This document shows positions 34,450-44,569 of a stretch of 64,000 bases of DNA, one piece after another. Each line of letters starts with the position of its first letter. Position 1 is the first letter of the stretch. The DNA comes from an uncultured Flavobacteriaceae bacterium (GTDB lineage: Bacteria > Bacteroidota > Bacteroidia > Flavobacteriales > Flavobacteriaceae): NCBI GenBank assembly GCA_938092005.1, contig CALKOU010000002.1:124001-188000 (forward strand), in the 5' to 3' direction. The position numbers were made by a program, and so were the translations under genes. The notes beneath the pieces were generated by a model. The model did no database searches, had not been told where the DNA came from, and was given only the letters and a program-made list of their open reading frames with translations.

Positions 34450-35397
34450 ATGTCTAAAATAGAAGTCAAAGACCTACTCGATGCCGGTGTGCATTTTGGT
34501 CACCTTACCCGCAAATGGAACCCTAACATGGCCCCATATATCTATATGGAGCGCAACGGGATCCACATCATCAACCTTTACAAATCGGTTGCTAAAATCG
34601 AAGAAGCTAACGAAGCACTCAAGAAAATTGCTGCTTCGGGTCGTAAAATTTTGTTTGTTGCTACAAAAAAGCAAGCAAAAGATATCGTTTCTCAAAAAGT
34701 TGCAAACGTAAACATGCCATACATTACCGAGCGCTGGCCTGGGGGTATGCTTACCAACTTTGTTACCATCCGCAAGGCGGTTAAAAAGATGGCAGCCATT
34801 GATAAAATGAAAGCTGATGGCACATTCAATACCCTTTCTAAAAAGGAAAAATTACAAGTAGACCGTTTGCGTGCCAAACTAGAAAAGAACTTAGGTTCTA
34901 TTTCAGATATGACACGTTTGCCTGGTGCATTGTTTATTGTGGATATCCGTCGCGAGCACATTGCCGTTAAGGAAGCACAAAAACTAAACATTCCCATCTT
35001 TGCAATGGTGGATACCAACGCTGACCCACGTGATGTGGATTACGTGATTCCTGCGAATGATGATGCATCAAAATCAATTGAAAAAATCATGACATTGGTG
35101 ACAGCTGCTGTTGCTGAGGGAATGCAAGAACGTCAAAAAGAAAAATCAGACGCTGATGCTGCTGCATCGGAAGGTGAGGTTGTTGCACCAACTGCTGAAG
35201 AAGTTGTAGCAGAAGCTGTTACAGAAGCTCCAGCTGCGGAAGCTGCTCCTGTTGCTGAGGAAACTCCAACTGAAGAAGCTGCTGTTGTTGAAGCGGAAAA
35301 ACCTGCCGATACTGAGCCTGCTGAAACGGCAACTGAGCCTGTCGAAACGGCAACTGAGCCTGTCGAAGTTGACGAAAAAACCAAAGAAGAAAAATAA
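34450..35397 (+). CDS. rpsB: 30S ribosomal protein S2, with long acidic C-terminal tail
   Basis: 315 residues; the S2 core ends near residue 225. Core signatures: DLLDAGVHFGHLTRKWNPNM, ERWPGGMLTNF, PGALFIVDIRREHIAVKEA, and FAMVDTNADPRDVDYVIPAN. The last 85 residues are an Ala/Glu/Thr/Val-rich acidic tail. Its end is encoded by three tandem 21-bp units (about 35311-35370) giving ATEPVET repeats. Such extended S2 tails are known in Bacteroidota. rpsB-tsf is the standard pair; tsf starts 10 bp downstream. Confidence 0.96.
   Translation: MSKIEVKDLLDAGVHFGHLTRKWNPNMAPYIYMERNGIHIINLYKSVAKIEEANEALKKIAASGRKILFVATKKQAKDIVSQKVANVNMPYITERWPGGMLTNFVTIRKAVKKMAAIDKMKADGTFNTLSKKEKLQVDRLRAKLEKNLGSISDMTRLPGALFIVDIRREHIAVKEAQKLNIPIFAMVDTNADPRDVDYVIPANDDASKSIEKIMTLVTAAVAEGMQERQKEKSDADAAASEGEVVAPTAEEVVAEAVTEAPAAEAAPVAEETPTEEAAVVEAEKPADTEPAETATEPVETATEPVEVDEKTKEEK
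35311..35370 (+). repeat. Three tandem 21-bp units within the rpsB tail
   Basis: ACTGAGCCTG(CT/TC)GAA recurs at 35311, 35332 and 35353 with a 21-bp period. The core ACTGAGCCTGTCGAA (reverse TTCGACAGGCTCAGT) equals a palindromic-type repeat often dispersed in bacterial, including flavobacterial, intergenic DNA, here in coding sequence. Confidence 0.8.
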
Positions 35398-35407
35398 AGA
35401 AAACATT

Positions 35408-36235
35408 ATGTCAAAAATTACTGCTGCTGAAGTAAACAAACTGCGCAAATCTACGGGTGCAGGTATGATGGACTGTAAAAAAGCGCTTGTAGAAGCGGGT
35501 GGCGATTTTGAAGCCGCTATTGAATTGCTTCGTAAAAAAGGACAAAAAGTGGCTGCAAACCGCGCCGATAGAGATTCATCTGAAGGGGCTGTCATTGCAC
35601 GTGTAAACGATGATGCATCTGTTGGTGTTGTGGTTTCGGTAAACTGTGAAACGGACTTTGTTGCAAAAAATGACAGTTATGTAGCACTTGCCAACAAACT
35701 TGCTGATATTGCATTAGCACACGATTCTAAAGAAGCTTTTTTAGCGGCTCCTTTTGAGGGTAGTATTTCGGTTGCTGATAAGCTTACCGAACAAACAGGT
35801 GTTATTGGTGAGAAAATCGAAATTGGTGGATTTGAACGTTTGGAAGCTCCTTTTATAGGTTCATACATCCACGCAGGAAACAAAATTGCAACGCTAGTAA
35901 GCCTTTCAGCTTCTGTTGAAGGTGCTGCTGAAGCGGCTAAAAACGTAGCCATGCAAGCTGCAGCCATGAACCCTATCGCATTAAACGAAGAAGGAGTTGA
36001 TGCTGCTGTAATCGAAAAAGAAATTGAGATTGCCAAAGACCAATTGCGTCAAGAAGGTAAACCCGAAGCCATGCTTGATAATATTGCTAAAGGAAAAATC
36101 AAGCGTTTCTTTAAAGACAACACACTTGTACATCAAGCGTTTATTAAAGATAGCAAACAAAGTGTTTCTGCCTATGTAAAGTCGGTACATGCCGACCTTA
36201 ACGTTACTGGATTTAAGCGTTTGGCACTGGGCTAA
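35408..36235 (+). CDS. tsf: Translation elongation factor Ts
   Basis: 275 residues from ATG 35408; a longer in-frame extension reading back into rpsB is an artefact. Starts MSKITAAEVNKLRKSTGAGM then MDCKKAL, the UBA-like N-terminal module, followed by VNCETDFVAKND in the core. It exchanges nucleotide on EF-Tu. Followed by an intrinsic terminator. Confidence 0.97.
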   Translation: MSKITAAEVNKLRKSTGAGMMDCKKALVEAGGDFEAAIELLRKKGQKVAANRADRDSSEGAVIARVNDDASVGVVVSVNCETDFVAKNDSYVALANKLADIALAHDSKEAFLAAPFEGSISVADKLTEQTGVIGEKIEIGGFERLEAPFIGSYIHAGNKIATLVSLSASVEGAAEAAKNVAMQAAAMNPIALNEEGVDAAVIEKEIEIAKDQLRQEGKPEAMLDNIAKGKIKRFFKDNTLVHQAFIKDSKQSVSAYVKSVHADLNVTGFKRLALG

Positions 36236-36261
36236 GTCTTAATTCCGTATTAAACTTTTCA

Positions 36262-36293
36262 TAAAGACCTCCATTTGGGGGTCTTTTTTTTTA
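36262..36293 (+). terminator. Terminator after rpsB-tsf
   Basis: AAGACCTCC, short loop, GGGGGTCTT (one wobble pair) followed by a run of T (about 36282-36291). About 30 bp after the tsf stop. Confidence 0.9.
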
Positions 36294-36322
36294 TCTTGCT
36301 GCTATCCAAATCCAAATGCTTG

Positions 36323-37750
36323 ATGAAAAAGCTTCTTTACCTTATATGTTTCTTTAGTGTTGCAACCGCTTTTGCGCAACACATTATCGTCTTGGACAGC
36401 CTAACCCAAGAGCCCATACCTTTTGTTCATGTTTATGACGGTAACAAAGGCGTTATCGCAAGTGGTACAGGTGCGTTTTATTGGGGAAAAACCAAAGCTG
36501 TAGATTCCATAACATTATCTTGTATGGGGTATGCCCTCAAAAAAATAGGTGCTGACCAGCTTAAAGACAGCCTCTATTTAATGCCAAAAACAGTGCAGCT
36601 AAGTGCGGTGGTTGTATCCAACAGAACCCTAACGGCAGAAGAAATTATGGAGCGTGTGCGCAAGAATACCGCCCAAAATATGGACTTTGGTCTTTCTGCC
36701 AGTGAGGTGTATGTAGTTAAAAAAGATGTTGATGTAGTCCAAAAAATGACAATTGAAATCAAGAAATCTACCATAAAAGAACTCGACCAATCTTTTGTAG
36801 ATGAAATCTTGGAAAAAATTCCTGAGCGCGATAGCAGTACCCATTACATCAAAAGTAAATGGCTGCGGGACAACGGTAGCATAAAAGATCACAAATTGCA
36901 GGTAACGCAATCGGCGAACTTACAAGATTCCCTTTCAGAAAGCACCTATAACTCCATGCAAGAAACCATTCAAGACATTCTGAATAAAAGAGTAAAAAAA
37001 GACTCTTATTTTAAGGTAAAATCAGGGCCGCTAATTTCTGTAAAAGCAGACAATAACATCGGGCAAGAAGTGGATTCAATAGTACAAGACAGTAACAACA
37101 TAACGCCGGCAAAATATGCGGATATACAGCTCGGTAGGCTAAAACGATTGGTCAACACCATCCTTTTTAACGAGAAAAACTGGGCGCTGCCCTTTTTAGG
37201 TAAACCCAACAAATACGACTTGACAAATGAGGGGATTGTCTACGACCAACGAGTGCCTACCTATAAATTGCGTTTTTCATCTAAAAAGAAGAAAGATTAT
37301 AGCGGATACCTACTTGTTGACATAGAAGATTTTGGCGTGCATAAAATAACGTACCACAACAACAAACACGCATCAAGGATAAAGTTATTCGGGTTATTTT
37401 TTCAAAAACAGCTTAACGATAGAACCTATGTCTTTGTCAAAAATCAATTGGGAAAATACACCTTGTATCAAATAAAAGAAGAAGAAAACACAAAACTAGG
37501 ACTTAAAAGACCGTTTAAAGTCATTGAAAAAAACAAAGTAGTAAAAGGGCGTAACAGGCAAAATGTACTGTCTATGGACGTTAATTACAGCGGTGAAACC
37601 ATCAGCAAAAAAACCATCTACTTTAATTCATTTCGTTCCATTTCCAAAACAGAGTTTGATGCGTTTAAGGCTATGCATACCGTTACGCCAACCAATTATT
37701 ATTCCCTGGAATCCATTCGTAAGATTATGCCTGGGCTTCCCTCAGAATAA
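36323..37750 (+). CDS. Exported carboxypeptidase-regulatory-like domain protein
   Basis: 475 residues from ATG 36323 (MKKLLYLICFFSVATAFAQ, signal peptide). Residues 20-100 form a CarboxypepD_reg-like domain (VLDSLTQEPIPFVHVYDG, then ITLSCMGYALKKI and VQLSAVVVSNR), as found at the N-terminus of TonB-dependent receptors. No TonB plug or barrel signature follows. The rest is charged, strand-rich sequence (YDQRVPTYKLRFSSKKKKDY, GYLLVDIEDFGVHKITYHN), probably periplasmic or outer-membrane attached. Function unknown; it lies alone between tsf and pyrH. Confidence 0.75.
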   Translation: MKKLLYLICFFSVATAFAQHIIVLDSLTQEPIPFVHVYDGNKGVIASGTGAFYWGKTKAVDSITLSCMGYALKKIGADQLKDSLYLMPKTVQLSAVVVSNRTLTAEEIMERVRKNTAQNMDFGLSASEVYVVKKDVDVVQKMTIEIKKSTIKELDQSFVDEILEKIPERDSSTHYIKSKWLRDNGSIKDHKLQVTQSANLQDSLSESTYNSMQETIQDILNKRVKKDSYFKVKSGPLISVKADNNIGQEVDSIVQDSNNITPAKYADIQLGRLKRLVNTILFNEKNWALPFLGKPNKYDLTNEGIVYDQRVPTYKLRFSSKKKKDYSGYLLVDIEDFGVHKITYHNNKHASRIKLFGLFFQKQLNDRTYVFVKNQLGKYTLYQIKEEENTKLGLKRPFKVIEKNKVVKGRNRQNVLSMDVNYSGETISKKTIYFNSFRSISKTEFDAFKAMHTVTPTNYYSLESIRKIMPGLPSE

Positions 37751-37834
37751 GAACATATTTAGCTTTTAAAACGTGATTGAACAACTTTCGTTTGCATACT
37801 GCCATAGATGGCTACAACTAAACCCCGAACTTCT

Positions 37835-37842
37835 TATATTTG
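37835..37842 (+). promoter_or_regulatory. Candidate -7 box of pyrH-frr
   Basis: TATATTTG, full match to TAnnTTTG, 15 bp before the pyrH ATG. No clear -33 TTTG at the usual distance. Confidence 0.45.
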
Positions 37843-37856
37843 CATAAACATACTCC

Positions 37857-38564
37857 ATGGCATATAAACGGATTCTTTTAAAACTAAGCGGCGAAGCACT
37901 TATGGGCGAACGTACTCACGGTATTGACCCCAAGCGTCTTAGCGAATATGCACAAGACATCAAGGAAATTGTAGGCATGGGAGTAGAAGTTGCTGTTGTT
38001 ATTGGGGGTGGAAACATCTTTAGGGGGGTTGCTGCAGCCTCAAATGGCATGGATCGCGTGCAAGGTGACTATATGGGTATGTTGGCAACCTGTATCAACG
38101 GCATGGCACTCCAAAGTGCCCTTGAAGATGCGGAAGTGCCCACCCGACTACAAACTGCCATTAAAATTGAAGCTGTTGCTGAACCGTATATCAAACGTCG
38201 CGCGGTGCGCCACCTTCAAAAAGGGCGTGTTGTGATTTTTGGTGCAGGAACAGGAAATCCGTTTTTTACAACAGACTCAGCAGCTGTGTTGCGTGCCATT
38301 GAGGTAGGTGCAGATGTAATTTTGAAAGGAACACGCGTAGACGGTATTTATTCCGCTGACCCTGAAAAGGATAAAACCGCAGAAAAATTTGAACATATTT
38401 CCTTTAAGGATGTATTAAGCAAAGGGCTAAAAGTCATGGACTCAACGGCCTTTACGCTCAGTCAAGAAAACGAACTGCCCATCATCGTTTTTGACATGAA
38501 CAAACCTGGAAACCTTAAAAAGGTAGTGAAGGGCGAATCTATTGGAACACTGGTAAACTTATAA
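37857..38564 (+). CDS. pyrH: UMP kinase
   Basis: 235 residues. Phosphorylates UMP to UDP in pyrimidine synthesis. Amino-acid-kinase fold with KLSGEALMG (8-16), [11 protein letters not shown] (44-54), the UMP-binding [17 protein letters not shown], and [15 protein letters not shown]. Followed after 3 bp by frr; tsf-pyrH-frr order is conserved widely, here with one gene inserted. Confidence 0.97.
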   Translation: MAYKRILLKLSGEALMGERTHGIDPKRLSEYAQDIKEIVGMGVEVAVVIGGGNIFRGVAAASNGMDRVQGDYMGMLATCINGMALQSALEDAEVPTRLQTAIKIEAVAEPYIKRRAVRHLQKGRVVIFGAGTGNPFFTTDSAAVLRAIEVGADVILKGTRVDGIYSADPEKDKTAEKFEHISFKDVLSKGLKVMDSTAFTLSQENELPIIVFDMNKPGNLKKVVKGESIGTLVNL

Positions 38565-38567
38565 ATT

Positions 38568-39119
38568 ATGGAAGAAATATCCTTTGTTATTGACACCGCA
38601 AAAGAGGCCATGGATAAGGCCTTAGACCACTTAGACAAATCTTTTGTGAACATACGAGCTGGCAAGGCAAACCCAGTCATGTTATCTACCGTAAAAGTAG
38701 ACTATTACGGGTCGCAAACGCCGCTTAGCCAAGTTGCCAATGTCAACACCCCCGACGCGCAAACACTTTCGGTTCAGCCATGGGAAAAAAACTTAATTCC
38801 AGAAATTGAAAAAGCCATTATGGTTGCTAACCTGGGTTTTAACCCCATGAACAATGGTGAATCCATTATAATTAGTATTCCTCCATTAACAGAAGAGCGT
38901 CGTCGTGAGTTGGTGAAGCAAGCCAAAGCAGAAGGCGAGCACGCAAAAGTGGGTATTCGCAATGCCCGTAAAGACGCTAACAACGAATTAAAAAAGTTGG
39001 ATATTTCCGAAGACGAGCTGAAAAACGCTGAAGTTGATATTCAAGAAATAACCGATACCTATATTGCCTCGATAGACACAAAATATCAGGCAAAAGAAAA
39101 AGAAATCATGACTGTGTAA
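38568..39119 (+). CDS. frr: Ribosome recycling factor
   Basis: 183 residues, standard length. Splits the post-termination ribosome with EF-G. Signatures: MDKALDHLDKSFVNIRAGKA, PVMLSTVKVDYYGSQTPL, and the C-terminal helix region with TEERRRELVKQAKAEGEHAK then VGIRNARKDANNELKK. Directly downstream of pyrH. Confidence 0.97.
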   Translation: MEEISFVIDTAKEAMDKALDHLDKSFVNIRAGKANPVMLSTVKVDYYGSQTPLSQVANVNTPDAQTLSVQPWEKNLIPEIEKAIMVANLGFNPMNNGESIIISIPPLTEERRRELVKQAKAEGEHAKVGIRNARKDANNELKKLDISEDELKNAEVDIQEITDTYIASIDTKYQAKEKEIMTV

Positions 39120-39143
39120 ACAGCTCGTGGACATTATATTGCT

Positions 39144-41528
39144 ATGATAAAATGGATCAACACACGCTTTTGGGAAAGCGTGGCGCGGCTTATCCTCCGC
39201 AACCGTATTGTTTTTTTGTTGGCCATCCTAGCCACAACTTTCTTTTTGTCTACACAATGGGGCAACATCCGTTTTAGTTTTACGGAAGCAAACCTATTGC
39301 CCGACGACCATCCCTTTAACACCTTTTATGAGACCTTTTTAGATCGCTTTGGCGAAGAAGGAAACATGATTGTTATTGCCGTTGAAGACGACGCCTTTTT
39401 TAGCCCAGATAAATTGGCTGCTTGGGCAGCATTAGGAGATAGTTTGGCCCTGTCGTCAAGTGTTGAAAATGTGGTCGATATCAGTAGACTAACACAACTC
39501 AAACGCAACAAAAGGGAAAAAACATTTGAAGTAGCGCCTATTCCCTACCAACAACCCAAAACAAAGGAAGACGCCGCCGCTTTAAAGCAATGGCTCTACA
39601 AACAACAACCCCTCTACAACGGTTTATTATTCAACCAAGAAACAAATGTTATTCAAACCGCCATTTACCTACACCCCGAAGTAGTCAACAGCGGCGCACG
39701 CCAGCAATTTGTTGATGAAAATTTAGCTGAAAAAGTCAATGCCTTTGAAGCAAATACGGGGCTTGATATTCGGGTTTCCGGGATGCCCTATATCCGTACG
39801 ATTAATGCTAAAATGATCCTTGACGAAATAGGCTTATTCGTTGTTATGGCAACTTTGGTAACAACGCTTATTTTCTTCTTTTTCTTTCGTTCCTATCGCG
39901 CTACGTTTATTTCTATGTCTATTGTGGTCATTGGAGTGATGTGGGCATTTGGGATCATCGGTTTATTGGGCTACGAAATTACCGTACTCACGGCGCTTAT
40001 CCCGCCCATTATTATTGTGATTGGGGTGCCCAACTGCATTTTTCTGATCAATAAATACCAAAACGAAATCAAAAAACACGGCAATCAAGCCCGTTCACTA
40101 CAGCGTGTTATTTCCAAAATTGGAAATGCTACACTGATGACTAACATGACAACCGCTTGTGGGTTTGCCACCTTTACGCTTACAAATAGCAGCTTGTTAC
40201 GAGAGTTTGGCATTGTAGCCTCGATTAACATCATGTTAATTTTCTTACTATCGCTGCTACTCATTCCCATCATTTACAGCTTTATGGCGTTGCCTAAAAA
40301 AAAGCATTTAGAACACCTCAACAGGCAATGGATGTCTGGTTTTGTGAAATGGATGGAAAACATGGTAAAGCACCGCAGGGTTTCGGTTTACTTTATCTCC
40401 GTTTTTGCACTCATGCTAAGTATTGTTGGGATTTATGAAGTTCGGTTGTCAGGAACCATTATTGACGACATGCCCAAAAAAGCTGCTTTCTATCAAGACA
40501 TTCGTTTTTTTGAAACCCATTTTAAGGGGGTGATGCCCATTGAAATCATGATTGACACCAAACGAAAAAATGGTGCCACACGCCTCAGCACCCTCAATCG
40601 TATGCATCGGTTGGAAAACGATTTGCGAGAAATTCCAGAACTTTCCAATCCTGTGTCGGCAGTAGCTGTAGCAAAGTATCTAAAGCAGTCGTTTTATAAC
40701 GGTAGCCCGAAATATTTTCAGCTACCAACAAATCAAGAAAATAATTTTATTAGAGCGCATGCCAAAAACCTAAGCGGAGAAGCCAATTTTCTAACCCGAC
40801 TGATAGACTCAACCGGACAGTATGCCCGAATGACAGTGATGCTGCAAGACGTTACTACCGAACGCATGGAGGACATTGAAAAGCTTATTGAAAAAAGCAT
40901 TGACAAGTATTTTGCGCCAGAGCAGTTTGAAGTTTCCATGACAGGAAAGGCGCTAGGCTACCTTAAGGGAACACGTTTTTTGGTGCGTAATTTGGTGGTT
41001 TCGTTAGGGCTGGCAATCCTGCTCATTGCGTTGTTTATGGCCTATATGTTCCGATCCTTCCGCATGATTCTTATTTCATTACTGCCCAATGTAATTCCGC
41101 TTATTCTCACTGCTGGGATGATGGGCTTTTTAGGTATTGCAATCAAGCCATCAACCATTTTGGTGTTTAGTGTAGCTTTTGGAATTTCGGTTGATGACAC
41201 CATTCACTTCTTAGTAAAGTACCGTCAAGAGTTGCAAGCAACAAAATGGAACATTAAAAAATCGGTTTACGCAGCCCTACGGGAAACAGGCGTGAGTATG
41301 TTCTATACCTCTATTGTATTATTTTTTGGCTTTTCGGTCTTTATGATTTCTAGCTATGGAGGAACCGTTGCCCTTGGGGGACTGGTTTCGGCAACCTTAC
41401 TTTTTGCCATGTTAGCAAACTTAATTTTACTGCCGGCACTATTGCTTTCGCTCGAAAAGCAAATAGCAAATGATAAGATTTTAAAAGAGCCTAAATTTCA
41501 AATTTTGCCCGAGAACGAAGCAGAATAA
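39144..41528 (+). CDS. RND/MMPL-family exporter
   Basis: 794 residues. Two repeats, each with one membrane helix, a large periplasmic loop and about five helices: first helix about 20-38, helices about 225-370, second half first helix about 408, helices about 620-770. The sterol-sensing/MMPL-like region FGISVDDTIHFLVKYRQEL (near 690) carries the paired aspartates of proton-driven RND pumps. The first half has a degenerate form (IGVPNCIFLINKYQNEI). Substrate unknown; hydrophobic or lipid-like molecules are usual for this branch. It lies 24 bp after frr. Confidence 0.85.
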   Translation: MIKWINTRFWESVARLILRNRIVFLLAILATTFFLSTQWGNIRFSFTEANLLPDDHPFNTFYETFLDRFGEEGNMIVIAVEDDAFFSPDKLAAWAALGDSLALSSSVENVVDISRLTQLKRNKREKTFEVAPIPYQQPKTKEDAAALKQWLYKQQPLYNGLLFNQETNVIQTAIYLHPEVVNSGARQQFVDENLAEKVNAFEANTGLDIRVSGMPYIRTINAKMILDEIGLFVVMATLVTTLIFFFFFRSYRATFISMSIVVIGVMWAFGIIGLLGYEITVLTALIPPIIIVIGVPNCIFLINKYQNEIKKHGNQARSLQRVISKIGNATLMTNMTTACGFATFTLTNSSLLREFGIVASINIMLIFLLSLLLIPIIYSFMALPKKKHLEHLNRQWMSGFVKWMENMVKHRRVSVYFISVFALMLSIVGIYEVRLSGTIIDDMPKKAAFYQDIRFFETHFKGVMPIEIMIDTKRKNGATRLSTLNRMHRLENDLREIPELSNPVSAVAVAKYLKQSFYNGSPKYFQLPTNQENNFIRAHAKNLSGEANFLTRLIDSTGQYARMTVMLQDVTTERMEDIEKLIEKSIDKYFAPEQFEVSMTGKALGYLKGTRFLVRNLVVSLGLAILLIALFMAYMFRSFRMILISLLPNVIPLILTAGMMGFLGIAIKPSTILVFSVAFGISVDDTIHFLVKYRQELQATKWNIKKSVYAALRETGVSMFYTSIVLFFGFSVFMISSYGGTVALGGLVSATLLFAMLANLILLPALLLSLEKQIANDKILKEPKFQILPENEAE

Positions 41529-41534
41529 TTGCGC

Positions 41535-41542
41535 TATATTTG
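41535..41542 (+). promoter_or_regulatory. Candidate -7 box of asnS
   Basis: TATATTTG, full match, 23 bp before the asnS ATG and just after the exporter stop; no good -33 partner. Confidence 0.4.
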
Positions 41543-41565
41543 TTGTTGATTTTTAACTCATATCT

Positions 41566-42966
41566 ATGGATATCCGTCAGCTTTTTTCGGGAGAACAGCT
41601 CAATCAAACCGTAAGTGTTAGTGGTTGGGTACGCACCTTTCGCGCCAATCGGTTTATTGCCTTAAACGATGGCTCTTGTTTAGCCAATTTACAGTGTGTT
41701 GTTGATTTTGAACAAACACCAGAAGCGGTTCTTGCAGAAATCAATACGGGAGCAGCTCTTGAAATAACAGGCACACTAGTTGAAAGCCAAGGCAAAGGGC
41801 AAAGCGTTGAAATACAAGTAGACACCATTAGGGTTCTTGGCACTTCTGACCCAGATGAATACCCCATACAACCTAAAAAACACTCATTAGAGTTCTTGCG
41901 TGAAAAAGCACATTTACGTGTACGCACCAACACCTTTGCTGCCGTAATGCGTGTTCGTGCTGCCTTATCTTTTGCCGTACACCAATACTTTACAGAGAAC
42001 GGTTTTTATCAGGTACATACCCCTATCATCACAGGAAGTGATGCGGAGGGTGCTGGTGAAATGTTTCGAGTAACAACACTAAATCCAGAAGAAAAAAACG
42101 ATGAACCCGACTTTTTTGGCAAAGAAACCAACCTTACGGTGTCGGGACAGTTAGAGGCTGAAACTTACGCCATGGGACTTGGAAAAGTCTACACGTTTGG
42201 ACCTACGTTTCGTGCCGAAAACTCCAATACGTCACGCCATTTGGCTGAGTTTTGGATGATTGAACCCGAGGTGGCTTTTAATGATTTGGATGACAACATG
42301 GATTTAGCAGAGGATTTTATCAAGTCGGTGTTGGCGTATGTATTAGAACACTGCAAGGAAGACCTAGGCTTTTTGGATCAACGCTTTGCGCAAGAGGAAG
42401 CAAAGAAACCACAATTGGAACGCAGTCCAATGGGGCTTTTGGAGCGCTTACAGTTTGTGACCCAAAACGAATTTAAGAGAGTCTCCTACACAGAGGCTAT
42501 TGAAATCTTGCGAAACTCCAAGCCAAACAAAAAGAAAAAATTCAAATACCTTGTCGATGGTTGGGGTATTGACTTACAAAGCGAACACGAACGCTATTTG
42601 GTAGAAAAACACTTTACGAGTCCTGTTATTTTGTTTGATTATCCAGCAGAAATAAAAGCCTTTTATATGCGGATGAACGACGACGGCAAAACCGTTCGTG
42701 CCATGGATGTGTTGTTTCCGGGCGTTGGTGAAATGGTGGGGGGCTCGCAACGTGAAGAACGTCTAGACAAGCTCCAAGAGCGTATGAAAGCTATGGATAT
42801 AGACGAAGAAGAATTGTGGTGGTATACCGATTTACGTCGTTTTGGCTCAGCCGTTCATGCTGGTTTTGGGCTTGGTTTTGAGCGTTTGGTCCTCTACACC
42901 ACTGGAATGGGTAACATTCGCGATGTAATTCCATATCCTAGAACACCACAAAACGCATCGTTTTAG
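41566..42966 (+). CDS. asnS: Asparaginyl-tRNA synthetase
   Basis: 466 residues. N-terminal OB-fold anticodon-binding domain ([20 protein letters not shown]), then the class II catalytic core: motif 1 region [21 protein letters not shown], motif 2 [20 protein letters not shown], motif 3 [14 protein letters not shown]. The residues [20 protein letters not shown] are typical of AsnRS rather than AspRS. It charges tRNA-Asn directly. Confidence 0.96.
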   Translation: MDIRQLFSGEQLNQTVSVSGWVRTFRANRFIALNDGSCLANLQCVVDFEQTPEAVLAEINTGAALEITGTLVESQGKGQSVEIQVDTIRVLGTSDPDEYPIQPKKHSLEFLREKAHLRVRTNTFAAVMRVRAALSFAVHQYFTENGFYQVHTPIITGSDAEGAGEMFRVTTLNPEEKNDEPDFFGKETNLTVSGQLEAETYAMGLGKVYTFGPTFRAENSNTSRHLAEFWMIEPEVAFNDLDDNMDLAEDFIKSVLAYVLEHCKEDLGFLDQRFAQEEAKKPQLERSPMGLLERLQFVTQNEFKRVSYTEAIEILRNSKPNKKKKFKYLVDGWGIDLQSEHERYLVEKHFTSPVILFDYPAEIKAFYMRMNDDGKTVRAMDVLFPGVGEMVGGSQREERLDKLQERMKAMDIDEEELWWYTDLRRFGSAVHAGFGLGFERLVLYTTGMGNIRDVIPYPRTPQNASF

Positions 42967-43013
42967 GCAGTATGCGAGGGTTTTTTGTACCTTTAAATAC
43001 CCAAACATAATAC

Positions 43014-44462
43014 ATGCTTAAACAACATCTTCAATTCAAGCTTTCACAAAAGCTTTCGCCACAGCAAATTCAGCTCATGAAGTTGATTCAGTTGCCCATA
43101 CAATCGTTTGAGCAACAAATCCTTAGAGAGATTGAAGAAAATCCAGCCTTAGCCTCCGGTAAAGAAAACGATGAGCGCCAAGATGAATTTGACACCTCGG
43201 AGGAAGATCGCGGTGAGGTAATCGAAACCGATGATATTGATATTGATGCTTATTTAAGCGACGACGAAATTCCAGAATACCGTTTACGAAGCCAGAACTA
43301 CAGCGCAGACGATGAAGACAAACATGTACCCTATGCGGCAGGCGTTAGTTTTCACCAGCAGTTGATGGCACAACTGGACACCTTTACCTTTAGTGAACAA
43401 GAATACCGCATTGCTGCTTTTTTGGTGGGAAGCATAGACACCAGTGGCTATATTAGGCGCGAACTGCTGGATATTGTTGACGACTTGGCATTTACGGAAA
43501 ACGTATACACCAACAAAGAGGAAGTCCAAAACGTATTAACTTACGTGCAACAGTTAGACCCAGCGGGTGTGGGGGCACTAGATTTACAAGACTGCCTGCT
43601 AATTCAGCTTAAACGAAAAACAAAAAGCACTGCCGTTGACCATGCTATACTACTCGTTAGAGATTTGTTTGATGCCTTTAGCAAAAAGCATTACAGCAAA
43701 ATAAAACAACGCCTAAACATAGACGATGAAGCCTTAAAAGCAGCCATGACTGAAGTTGAAAAATTAAACCCAAAACCAGGGGCTGCCTTTGGTGGAAATA
43801 CCAAAATCAACGCTCAGATTGTACCCGACTTTAGCATACAGCTTATGGATGGGCAACTCAACCTAATGCTCAATGGACGAAACGCGCCAGAGTTACATGT
43901 TTCTGCCGAATATCGGAACATGCTTTCGGGCTATAAAGAAGCCAAACAAAAAAACAAAGAGCAACAAAAAGCGGTGCAGTTTATCAAACAAAAACTCGAT
44001 GCGGCGCGTTGGTTTATTGATGCCATAAAGCAACGCCAGCATACCCTTCACGAAACCATGAGAACCATCATGGATTTTCAAGAAGCCTATTTCCTTACTG
44101 GAGACGAACAAAAGCTAAAGCCCATGATCCTTAAAGATATTGCTGATCGCATTGGTATGGATATTTCTACCGTGTCTCGTGTTGCCAACAGCAAATATGT
44201 AGACACACCCTACGGCACTAAATTGGTGAAATGGTTTTTCTCAGAAGGGATTACCAACGCTGCTGGTGAGGAAATCTCAACAATTGAAGTGAAAAAAGTG
44301 CTCGCTGACGTTATTGATGCAGAAGATAAATCCAGCCCACTAACAGACGAACAGCTTATGAAAATCATGAACGAAAAAGGCTATCCCATAGCCCGCCGTA
44401 CCGTTGCCAAATACCGTGAAATGATTGGTGCTCCTGTAGCGCGATTGCGAAAAGAATTATGA
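43014..44462 (+). CDS. rpoN: RNA polymerase sigma-54 factor
   Basis: 482 residues. Region I glutamine/leucine-rich start (LKQHLQFKLSQKLSPQQIQL, MKLIQLPIQSFEQQIL), an acidic region II (about 40-85), the core-binding domain, the HTH (TVSRVANSKYVDTPYGTKLV) and the RpoN box ARRTVAKYRE near the C-terminus, all intact. It needs an AAA+ activator; none is encoded in the window. Confidence 0.97.
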   Translation: MLKQHLQFKLSQKLSPQQIQLMKLIQLPIQSFEQQILREIEENPALASGKENDERQDEFDTSEEDRGEVIETDDIDIDAYLSDDEIPEYRLRSQNYSADDEDKHVPYAAGVSFHQQLMAQLDTFTFSEQEYRIAAFLVGSIDTSGYIRRELLDIVDDLAFTENVYTNKEEVQNVLTYVQQLDPAGVGALDLQDCLLIQLKRKTKSTAVDHAILLVRDLFDAFSKKHYSKIKQRLNIDDEALKAAMTEVEKLNPKPGAAFGGNTKINAQIVPDFSIQLMDGQLNLMLNGRNAPELHVSAEYRNMLSGYKEAKQKNKEQQKAVQFIKQKLDAARWFIDAIKQRQHTLHETMRTIMDFQEAYFLTGDEQKLKPMILKDIADRIGMDISTVSRVANSKYVDTPYGTKLVKWFFSEGITNAAGEEISTIEVKKVLADVIDAEDKSSPLTDEQLMKIMNEKGYPIARRTVAKYREMIGAPVARLRKEL

Positions 44463-44540
44463 TTTATTTCTTCGACGCTCCATCAAACTAACGAATGGAA
44501 AACCTATGCCAAGCATAAAAAAGCAACCCACTGCTAGCAT
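44457..44540 (-). CDS. Possible 27-residue membrane peptide
   Basis: A short frame (MLAVGCFFMLGIGFPFVSL followed by MERRRNKS) in the gap between the convergent rpoN and DUF4270 genes; its stop overlaps the rpoN stop. One hydrophobic helix plus a basic tail is the usual form of small membrane peptides, but length alone gives little support. No ribosome-binding or promoter signal was seen. Confidence 0.25.
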   Translation of the reverse strand: MLAVGCFFMLGIGFPFVSLMERRRNKS

Positions 44541-44569
44541 TTGCCTGCAACTATGAGCTGCTTCTCTCT

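Noticed and set aside
35146-35595. 149-codon Ser/Phe-rich minus-strand frame over the rpsB-tsf junction
   Set aside because: Arises from the Ala/Glu codon bias of the S2 tail and the start of EF-Ts; composition is not protein-like.
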